DNA from: an uncultured Rhodospirillales bacterium
GTDB lineage: Bacteria > Pseudomonadota > Alphaproteobacteria > Rhodospirillales > Defluviicoccaceae
Assembly: GCA_937127205.1 (NCBI GenBank)
Contig: CAKZLS010000078.1
Span: 1-13,313, forward strand
Reading direction: 5' to 3'
DNA length: 13,313 nucleotides
Shown here: positions 7,500-13,313 of the stretch, piece after piece
Numbering within the stretch: the first letter of the stretch is position 1
Layout of the letters: the number at the start of each line of letters is the position of its first letter
Program-made: the position numbers and the translations under genes
The notes under the pieces: generated by a model
Told to the model about the DNA's origin: nothing
What the model saw: the letters and a program-made list of their open reading frames with translations, nothing else
The model's database searches: none

Positions 7500-8792
7500 C
7501 TATACCGCGTCGAGGGCTTGGCTGAGATCCGCGACGATATCATCGATGTGTTCAATACCCACCGACAATCGTACGTAACCGTCGGAGACGCCCGTCGCCA
7601 AGCGGTCTTCTGGCGACAACTGGGAGTGGGTCGTACTTGCCGGGTGGATGGCTAAGGTTCGCGCGTCCCCGATATTCGCCACATGATAAACCATCTGCAA
7701 TGAATCGATAAAGCGACGGCCCGCTTCGCTTCCATCCTGAAGTTCGAAACCCACCAACGCGCCGTAACCGCCTGCCATATAGGTGTCGGCGCGCCGTCGC
7801 GCCTCGCCGTCCTGGAAGCCGGGATAAATGACCTTTGAAACCTTCGGGTGATCCGCCAGGAAACGCGCGACCTTGCTTCCGTTCTCGCAATGGGCGCGAA
7901 TGCGCAGCGGTAGCGTTTCCATTCCTTGGATGAACATGAAGGCATTGAACGGGCTCATGGCGGCGCCGATGTCCCGCAACAGGATAACGCGCGCCCTGAT
8001 AATGAATGCGATGGGCCCAAGCGGCTTCACGGCCTCGGTCCATACCGCCCCGTGATAGCTGGGGTCGGGCTGGGTGAGCGTGGGGAAGCGATCCCCATGG
8101 TTCTCCCAGTCGAAATTGCCGCCGTCGACGATGATCCCGCCGATGGAGGTGCCATGACCGCCGATGTATTTCGTGGTGGAGTAGACGACAATCGCCGCTC
8201 CGTGATCGAGCGGCCGGCAAATGACGGGCGCGGCCGTGTTGTCAACGATCAGCGGAACGCCCAGCTCGCGTCCAATGTCGGCAACTTCCTGTATGGGAAA
8301 TACGTTAAGCTTGGGGTTTGGAAGAGTCTCGGCGTAGTAGCATCGTGTTCGTTCATCGGTCGCGTTGCGAAACGCTTCCGGATCCGAAGGATCCACGAAC
8401 CGAACTTCGACGCCTAAGCCCTTCAGCGTGTTTGCAAACAGATTCCATGTGCCGCCGTAGAGATCCGTCGAACTGACGAAGTTATCGCCCGCTTGGCAAA
8501 GATTGAGCACGGCAAATGTGGATGCGGCTTGTCCTGATCCCAGAGCCAGCCCGGCCACCCCTCCCTCCAGTGCGGCGATGCGTTTTTCAAGCACGTCGCA
8601 AGTCGGGTTCATGATGCGCGTATATATGTTCCCCAATTCCTTGAGCGCGAACAGGTTCTCGGCGTGCTGCGTATTGTCGAACTGGTAGGAGGTCGTTTGA
8701 AATATCGGGACCGCGACGGCTCCGGTGGGATCGTCATTTCGAAAGCCTTCGTGCAGTACGATCGTTTCTGGATGCATCGGCTTGGTTGTCAC
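7500..8792 (-). CDS. metY: O-acetylhomoserine sulfhydrylase (O-acetylhomoserine aminocarboxypropyltransferase), PLP-dependent
   Basis: Makes homocysteine (or methionine) from O-acetylhomoserine and sulfide or methanethiol; cytoplasmic PLP enzyme of the Cys/Met metabolism family. I start it at GTG 8792, 8 bases after GGGAAGGA, giving 430 aa, the usual MetY length. Longer (TTG 8816) and shorter (ATG 8777) starts are possible. In the numbering of this product, the PLP-anchoring lysine is about K208 (VVYSTTKYIGGHG), the PLP-binding Asp is about D184 (LIVDNTAAP), the GSGQAA loop is at about 85-90, and the tyrosine-arginine segment NIYTRIMNPT is at about 55-64. The insert after the lysine (GGNFDWENHGDRFP...PDPSYHG) marks the MetY branch rather than MetB or MetZ. 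It is transcribed away from icmF and is followed directly by hemB. No SAM-II riboswitch could be recognised upstream. Confidence 0.92.
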   Translation of the reverse strand: MTTKPMHPETIVLHEGFRNDDPTGAVAVPIFQTTSYQFDNTQHAENLFALKELGNIYTRIMNPTCDVLEKRIAALEGGVAGLALGSGQAASTFAVLNLCQAGDNFVSSTDLYGGTWNLFANTLKGLGVEVRFVDPSDPEAFRNATDERTRCYYAETLPNPKLNVFPIQEVADIGRELGVPLIVDNTAAPVICRPLDHGAAIVVYSTTKYIGGHGTSIGGIIVDGGNFDWENHGDRFPTLTQPDPSYHGAVWTEAVKPLGPIAFIIRARVILLRDIGAAMSPFNAFMFIQGMETLPLRIRAHCENGSKVARFLADHPKVSKVIYPGFQDGEARRRADTYMAGGYGALVGFELQDGSEAGRRFIDSLQMVYHVANIGDARTLAIHPASTTHSQLSPEDRLATGVSDGYVRLSVGIEHIDDIVADLSQALDAV

Positions 8793-8800
8793 CGTCGTTT

Positions 8801-8808
8801 TCCTTCCC
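8801..8808 (-). promoter_or_regulatory. Ribosome binding site of metY
   Basis: Read on the minus strand this is GGGAAGGA, 8 bases before GTG 8792. It lies inside the longer TTG-started frame, which argues against that start. Confidence 0.7.
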
Positions 8809-8816
8809 AGCTTCAA

Positions 8817-8829
8817 AAGTGGCCCACTT
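8817..8829. promoter_or_regulatory. Short perfect palindrome just upstream of metY
   Basis: AAGTGGCCCACTT is a perfect 6-1-6 inverted repeat placed 24 bases before the chosen metY start and close to its ribosome binding site. It could be an operator or part of an mRNA leader hairpin; no known regulator motif is recognised. Confidence 0.3.
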
Positions 8830-8936
8830 CGGCCCTATTTTGGCGGACAATACACGTCCCGTCGCTGTGTGTGTATGGCTTTTTGTCTGCGGCGGTGCGG
8901 GTTAGGGAGAGGACCTTTACGGCCATGTCATAAAAG

Positions 8937-8952
8937 TTTACGTTTACGTAAA
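8937..8952. promoter_or_regulatory. 16-bp perfect inverted repeat, probable operator between metY and icmF
   Basis: TTTACGT-TT-ACGTAAA is a perfect 7-2-7 palindrome, 127 bases before the icmF start and 144 bases before the metY start. The TTTACGTwwACGTAAA pattern resembles, from memory, the site of LiuR-type MerR-family regulators of branched-chain amino acid and fatty acid breakdown in proteobacteria. That would suit icmF, which handles isobutyryl-CoA. A -10-like TATGAT lies 21 bases downstream (8974-8979, icmF direction) without a good -35. No regulator gene is present in the window. Confidence 0.55.
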
Positions 8953-9079
8953 GGGAAAGTGATCGGTCTCGGATATGATTGCTGGATCAAGAAATTTTAG
9001 CAGCTAGAAAATCAGTGCTTTCGGATTGACCCTTTCGTGATCAAATCCAAAGAAGCTTAAAGTTGAGGAGTTCGTTGTC

Positions 9080-12000
9080 GTGCCCGACGATACCGCCATC
9101 CATAGCAGTAATCCTTCCGGTTCACCCAGCCAGGGAGGCTATCAACCGCGCAATCCGGTCCGCTTTGTAACCGCCGCAAGCCTGTTCGATGGCCACGATG
9201 CGTCGATTAACATCATCCGCAGAATCCTCCAATCCTCCGGCACCGAGGTCATTCACCTCGGTCACAACCGTTCAGTGGATGAAGTGGTGACCGCGGCGCT
9301 GCAGGAGGACGCACAGGGAATTGCGGTCAGTTCGTACCAGGGCGGACATGTCGAATACTTCAAGTACATGCTCGATTTGCTGCGAGAGCGTGGCGGCCCG
9401 AACATCAAGGTTTTTGGCGGCGGCGGTGGGGTTATCGTGCCGGAGGAGGTGGCCGAGCTTCGATCTCATGGCGTGGCGCGGATATATTCACCGGAGGACG
9501 GCCGGAGCTTAGGCTTGCAGGGCATTATCGACGACATGATCCGGCACGCGGATTTCGATCCGTTCGCCGAGATGACGCTGGACTTGGAACAACTTGCGGC
9601 AGGCAATACCCGGCAATTGGCGGGTATCATCACGGCGCTGCAGAATGGCACGCTCGGCGAGCCCGAGCGCGGTGACATTCACGCACTCGCCAACCGTCGG
9701 GATATCGTTCCGGTGGTTGGCGTGACCGGCACGGGCGGCGCCGGCAAGTCGTCCCTTACGGACGAGATCGTTCGGCGTTTCCGGCTTTACAGTAACGACC
9801 CTCGGATCGCGGTCATCGCTATTGACCCGACCCGCCGACGCACAGGCGGGGCACTGCTCGGCGATCGAATTCGAATGAACGCGATTTCGGCGCCGAATGT
9901 TTATATGCGCTCCATCGCCAGCCGGGGAAGCGGGCAGGAAGTACCGCCCGCGATGTCGGACATGATCGCCGCCGTCAAGGCCTGTGGCTTCGATCTGGTG
10001 ATCATTGAAACTCCCGGGATTGGTCAAGGCGATGCGGGTATCGTGCCGCACGTGGATCTGTCCATGTATGTGATGAGCCCCGAATTCGGCGCCCCCAGCC
10101 AGCTGGAAAAGATCGACATGCTGGATTACGCCGACATCGTAGCCATCAACAAGTTCGACCGTCAGGGAGCCGACGACGCCTTGCGCGACGTGGCCAAGCA
10201 GATACAGCGCAATCGCGAAGATTTTGCTGTCCCGGTATCGGAAATGCCGGTCTTCGGCACCATCGCATCTCGGTTCAATGACGACGGCGTTACCGCCGTC
10301 TATCAGGAGATGATCCGGCAGTTCGGTGAAAAGAACCTCGGTCGCTGGGAAAGCAGTTCAAATTCAATTGCCGTCAAATCCTCGGAAAGCGGAGCCGGTA
10401 TCGTTCCGGCGAACCGCCGGCGCTACCTTGCTGAAATCGCCGACACGGTACGGGACTATCACACGTCGATCGCCGAGCAGGTTGCCATTGCCCGAGAGCG
10501 CCAGTCGTTGCGACAAACAAAACGAATGCTGGATGAGAGTGGAGAGGAAACGGCGGCCGTGGAGCGGCTCCTGGAGCGGCGTGACGAGCAGTTGCATCCA
10601 AGCTGCCGCAAGCTGTTGGAAATGTGGCCAACCGTTCAAGAGGCCTATTCCGGCGACGAATACGTCGTTCGCATGCGTGACCGCGAAGTGAAAACCGATC
10701 TCGTCCACATTTCGTTGTCGGGAAGCCGGATACCGAAGGTCGTGCTGCCGAGTTATGAGGACGACGGCGAGCTGTTGAAGTGGCTCCTTAAGGAAAATCT
10801 GCCGGGGCAGTTTCCCTATACGGCCGGCGTCTTTTCCTTCAAGCGAGAGGGCGAGGACCCCACCCGGATGTTTGCCGGGGAGGGTGATCCGTTCCGTACC
10901 AACGCTCGGTTCAAGTATCTGTCTAAGCATGCGGACGCCAAGCGCTTATCTACCGCCTTCGACTCGGTGACGCTTTATGGCTACGACCCGGATGAGCGGC
11001 CGGACATCTATGGCAAGGTCGGAAACTCCGGTGTGTCGGTGGCGACATTGGATGATGTCAAAACGCTGTATGACGGTTTTGACCTGTGCCACCCCACGAC
11101 GTCGGTCTCCATGACCATCAACGGACCGGCGCCGTCGATCCTCGCCATGTTCTTCAATACGGCGATGGATCAGCAACTGACCAAGTTCGAGGCTGAAAAC
11201 GGTCGCAAGCCCACCGAGGAAGAAAGCGAGAAGATCCGGGAATGGGTGTTGGAGAATGTGCGCGGCACCGTTCAGGCGGATATTCTGAAGGAGGACCAGG
11301 GGCAGAATACGTGCATCTTCTCGACGGAATTCGCCCTCAGATTAATGGCGGACATTCAGGAGTATTTCGTTCGTCACAGGGTTCGAAATTTCTACTCGGT
11401 ATCCATCTCCGGCTATCATATCGCCGAAGCGGGCGCGAACCCGATTTCTCAGCTGGCATTCACCCTCGCCAACGGTTTTACGTACGTCGAGGCCTACTTG
11501 GCGCGCGGTATGAAAATCGACGATTTCGGACCAAACCTGTCGTTCTTCTTTTCGGCTGGGATGGAGCCCGAGTATACGGTGATGGGGCGGGTGGCCAGAC
11601 GGATCTGGTCCACCGCCATGAGGTTCAAATACGGCGCGAACGAGCGTTCGCAGAAGCTCAAATACCATACTCAGACGTCGGGCCGCTCCTTGCATGCCCA
11701 GGAGTACAGCTTCAACGATATTCGAACGACGCTTCAGGCGTTGTTGGCGATCTACGACAACACCAATAGCCTCCACACCAATGCCTATGACGAGGCCATC
11801 ACCACCCCGACGGAGGAGAGTGTCCGCCGGGCTCTGGCTATTCAGCTCATCATCAATCGCGAATGGGGCATCGCGAAAAACGAAAACCCAAATCAGGGCG
11901 CTTTTATCTTCGAGACACTGACCGATCTTGTGGAGGAGGCCGTCCTCCAGGAATTTGAGCGGTTAAGCGACAGGGGCGGTGTGCTCGGCGCCATGGAGAC

Positions 12001-12358
12001 CGTCTACCAACGCGGCAAAATCCAGGAGGAATCCCTTTACTACGAGCGGAAGAAGCATGACGGCAGCTATCCCATTGTCGGGGTAAACACCTTCGTCAAT
12101 CCCGATGGCGAAGCGCTTCCGACGCCTGAACTCATTCGATCCACCGAGGAGGAACGTCAAGGCCAGATCCGTCGGGTGCAGGAGTTCCAAGAACGCAATG
12201 CCGATGCGGCGCCCGCGATGATAAAGCGCCTGCAGGACACGGCCACCAGCGGCGGCAATCTCTTCGAGGTCCTCGTCGATGCGGTTCGGGTGTTGTCCCT
12301 TGGCCAAATCACCCAGGCGCTGTTCGAGGTGGGAGGCCAATACCGACGGAGCATGTAG
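9080..12358 (+). CDS. icmF: Fused isobutyryl-CoA mutase IcmF (B12-binding + MeaI-type GTPase + mutase)
   Basis: Adenosylcobalamin-dependent mutase that interconverts isobutyryl-CoA and n-butyryl-CoA, with its own G-protein chaperone in one 1092-aa chain, the usual IcmF length. The B12-binding domain (about 26-150) contains D37-G-H39, H39 being the lower cobalt ligand, and a Gly-rich loop at 113-117. The GTPase (about 205-420) has P-loop GTGGAGKS 217-224, ETPGIGQGD 310-318 and NKFD 357-360. A helical linker spans about 445-520. The mutase barrel (about 560-1092) carries F598 (RMFAGEG) and Q742 (EDQGQNT) where methylmalonyl-CoA mutase has Tyr and Arg; this pair marks isobutyryl-CoA mutase. Y779/H780 (SISGYH) are catalytic-site equivalents. 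The GTG start has GAGGAG 9 bases upstream. Some IcmFs also act on isovaleryl/pivalyl-CoA, which cannot be judged here. Confidence 0.95.
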   Translation: MPDDTAIHSSNPSGSPSQGGYQPRNPVRFVTAASLFDGHDASINIIRRILQSSGTEVIHLGHNRSVDEVVTAALQEDAQGIAVSSYQGGHVEYFKYMLDLLRERGGPNIKVFGGGGGVIVPEEVAELRSHGVARIYSPEDGRSLGLQGIIDDMIRHADFDPFAEMTLDLEQLAAGNTRQLAGIITALQNGTLGEPERGDIHALANRRDIVPVVGVTGTGGAGKSSLTDEIVRRFRLYSNDPRIAVIAIDPTRRRTGGALLGDRIRMNAISAPNVYMRSIASRGSGQEVPPAMSDMIAAVKACGFDLVIIETPGIGQGDAGIVPHVDLSMYVMSPEFGAPSQLEKIDMLDYADIVAINKFDRQGADDALRDVAKQIQRNREDFAVPVSEMPVFGTIASRFNDDGVTAVYQEMIRQFGEKNLGRWESSSNSIAVKSSESGAGIVPANRRRYLAEIADTVRDYHTSIAEQVAIARERQSLRQTKRMLDESGEETAAVERLLERRDEQLHPSCRKLLEMWPTVQEAYSGDEYVVRMRDREVKTDLVHISLSGSRIPKVVLPSYEDDGELLKWLLKENLPGQFPYTAGVFSFKREGEDPTRMFAGEGDPFRTNARFKYLSKHADAKRLSTAFDSVTLYGYDPDERPDIYGKVGNSGVSVATLDDVKTLYDGFDLCHPTTSVSMTINGPAPSILAMFFNTAMDQQLTKFEAENGRKPTEEESEKIREWVLENVRGTVQADILKEDQGQNTCIFSTEFALRLMADIQEYFVRHRVRNFYSVSISGYHIAEAGANPISQLAFTLANGFTYVEAYLARGMKIDDFGPNLSFFFSAGMEPEYTVMGRVARRIWSTAMRFKYGANERSQKLKYHTQTSGRSLHAQEYSFNDIRTTLQALLAIYDNTNSLHTNAYDEAITTPTEESVRRALAIQLIINREWGIAKNENPNQGAFIFETLTDLVEEAVLQEFERLSDRGGVLGAMETVYQRGKIQEESLYYERKKHDGSYPIVGVNTFVNPDGEALPTPELIRSTEEERQGQIRRVQEFQERNADAAPAMIKRLQDTATSGGNLFEVLVDAVRVLSLGQITQALFEVGGQYRRSM

Positions 12359-12412
12359 GCATTGAACAGGGACAGGGCCGGCTCAACGAAAACGTAACCC
12401 TAACCGGGTACA

Positions 12413-12448
12413 CCTTGATGACAGGATGCAAACAGAGCGTCATCAAGG
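12413..12448 (+). promoter_or_regulatory. Hairpin overlapping the ribosome binding site of the 77-aa gene
   Basis: CCTTGATGAC (12413-12422) and GTCATCAAGG (12439-12448) form a perfect 10-bp stem with a 16-base loop. The 3' arm takes in the first half of the ribosome binding site AAGGAGGA (12445-12452). No T-run follows, so it is not a standard terminator for icmF. It could hide the ribosome binding site and control translation, or act as a protein binding site. Confidence 0.5.
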
Positions 12449-12458
12449 AGGATAATGT

Positions 12459-12692
12459 ATGAGGGAAGAAACCCCTCGGCGGGCACCGGTTGCACCGACC
12501 GAGGTCCTCTTCGAGCTTCATTATGAGGCCTGGGGCACCCGCGTGATCGCTATCGACCCGATCAGCAACACGGAAGTAACGATGGTAGGGGCGCCAGGCT
12601 ACAGCAAGGAAATGCTTACCCGTTTGGCGGCGAGGAAACTAGCGTACGTATTGGCAAAAAACGCGCGGGCTACTAACGCTCTTAAAGCCTGA
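12459..12692 (+). CDS. Small conserved-looking protein (DUF6898-like), function unknown
   Basis: A 77-aa protein with a strong ribosome binding site (AAGGAGGA, 6 bases before the ATG), which supports it as a real gene. The core reads EVLFELHYEAWGTRVIAIDP (15-34), then EVTMVG, then an Ala/Leu/Lys/Arg-rich helix (LTRLAARKLAYVLAK). The apparent layout is beta strands followed by one helix. It resembles, from memory, small alphaproteobacterial proteins of family DUF6898, which share the 'V.AIDP.tg.EV...G' core; I could not check this. There is no signal peptide and no catalytic motif. It lies 100 bases after icmF and converges with the next gene 10 bases away. Whether it is expressed with icmF is unclear because a hairpin sits in the gap. 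Confidence 0.75.
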   Translation: MREETPRRAPVAPTEVLFELHYEAWGTRVIAIDPISNTEVTMVGAPGYSKEMLTRLAARKLAYVLAKNARATNALKA

Positions 12693-12702
12693 TATCAAAC
12701 AT

Positions 12703-13311
12703 CTAATTGCCCCAGCGACGGAACGGTTGGCGCCCGACGCGGACGGGGCGCCATTGTTGCGAAACGCGGGGCGAGCGATAGAGCCGAGTGGGTTCTTGGT
12801 GACGGCCGGCACGCGGGCCGCGGTGGCGATAACGCGGCGCGTCTCGATACCAGGGAGCATAAGTCCCTTCGTTGAAAACGACCGGTGCTCGGCGGTATCT
12901 CGGCCGGTTATTGTAATAACGCCGGGGAAACGGCCGTTCGTAGTAATAGGGCGGTGCGTAACCGGACCAGGGCGCGCCGCCGTCGAAAAGGAAAAATCCG
13001 CCGACATTGCCAAACTGGAAGGACAGCGCTCCTCCGGGACCCGTGTACAATTCGGTGTCCGGCAGCGGACGGCGATAGGCCTTGGTCACAAACGGCCACT
13101 GAGAATACCTGTTCCCCGCGCTCGCCGACCGGCCGCGCGTATCGACGTCCGGTTCCCTGCGCTCCTTGAAAATGATGATGGCCTCGGGCGGCGCCCCGTA
13201 AGCGCCCCGATCGCCCGCGCCGAAACGGTCGGCCGAAAGGACAGGCACCGACACGGCGATGACGGCACACCCGGCCAAGCCCGCGGCGGCGGCAAGAACG
13301 TGCGCTTTCAC
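12703..13311 (-). CDS. Secreted Arg/Tyr/Pro-rich hypothetical protein
   Basis: A 202-aa reading frame whose GTG start lies 2 bases from the window edge, so the true start may lie outside. The N-terminus is a signal peptide: K-A-H, then a long Ala/Val/Leu core, with probable cleavage after V-L-S-A near residue 27. An L-A-G-C box at 12-15 is inside the hydrophobic core and less likely to be a lipoprotein site. The mature part has no recognised domain. A middle segment (about 60-115) is moderately ordered in composition (QWPFVTKAYRRPLPDTELYTG, then Gly/Phe-rich FQFGNVGGFFLFDGG). The rest (about 118-202) is low-complexity, rich in Tyr, Pro and Arg, strongly basic, with a PPYYYERPFPRRYYNNRPR stretch. 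An envelope or surface-associated role is a guess. Frame length and signal peptide argue that it is real. Confidence 0.65.
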   Translation of the reverse strand: MKAHVLAAAAGLAGCAVIAVSVPVLSADRFGAGDRGAYGAPPEAIIIFKERREPDVDTRGRSASAGNRYSQWPFVTKAYRRPLPDTELYTGPGGALSFQFGNVGGFFLFDGGAPWSGYAPPYYYERPFPRRYYNNRPRYRRAPVVFNEGTYAPWYRDAPRYRHRGPRAGRHQEPTRLYRSPRVSQQWRPVRVGRQPFRRWGN

Positions 13312-13313
13312 TT

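Noticed and set aside
7926..8417. 163-aa plus-strand frame opposite metY
   Set aside because: It lies wholly inside metY, whose catalytic motifs are intact; the shadow translation has no recognisable features.
8793..8940. SAM-II riboswitch upstream of metY
   Set aside because: Searched for because metY genes in this class can carry one, but the conserved pseudoknot sequence blocks could not be found by eye.
1..13313. Defence system, prophage, transposon, CRISPR array or tRNA
   Set aside because: All clear genes are metabolic or transport genes; no transposase, integrase, nuclease, repeat array or tRNA-like fold was seen on either strand.

Overview
The window looks like an ordinary stretch of chromosome from an alphaproteobacterium, most likely Rhodospirillales-like. 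This rests on the layout livH-livM-livG-livF-small membrane protein-LIV binding protein, the Mg-type HemB, a fused IcmF, and a small protein of a type I associate with this class. No taxonomic marker is present, so the placement is an inference.

Layout. Positions 1-236 hold, on the minus strand, an open reading frame that leaves the window at the left edge and vaguely resembles a thioredoxin-like domain. A gene-free stretch (237-563) follows. The plus strand from 564 to 6295 is a branched-chain amino acid (LIV/HAAT) ABC importer: two permeases (livH, livM), two ATPases (livG, livF), a 113-aa three-helix membrane protein of unknown function, and, after a 161-base gap, the periplasmic binding protein. 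The first five genes overlap or sit 4-7 bases apart and form one operon. The binding-protein gene is followed by a strong intrinsic terminator. On the minus strand, metY (O-acetylhomoserine sulfhydrylase) and hemB (porphobilinogen synthase) are packed as a two-gene unit converging on that terminator. Divergent from metY is icmF, a 1092-aa fusion of a B12-binding domain, a MeaI-type GTPase and an isobutyryl-CoA mutase catalytic domain. A perfect 7-2-7 palindrome lies in the metY-icmF intergenic region. After icmF come a 77-aa protein, whose ribosome binding site is half buried in a predicted hairpin, and, convergent to it, a secreted Arg/Tyr/Pro-rich protein at the right edge.

How the genes may fit together. 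The Liv transporter brings in leucine, isoleucine and valine. IcmF interconverts isobutyryl-CoA (a valine catabolite) and n-butyryl-CoA using adenosylcobalamin. HemB makes porphobilinogen, the precursor of heme and of the corrin ring, and MetY makes homocysteine, which feeds methionine and SAM synthesis. The links between these units are plausible but inferred; only the transporter operon and the metY-hemB pair are directly supported by gene packing.

I found no defence system, mobile element, CRISPR array, tRNA or rRNA, and nothing I would call a new multi-gene system. The most useful leads are the palindromic operator, the hairpin over the 77-aa gene's ribosome binding site, and the uncharacterised membrane protein inside the liv operon.
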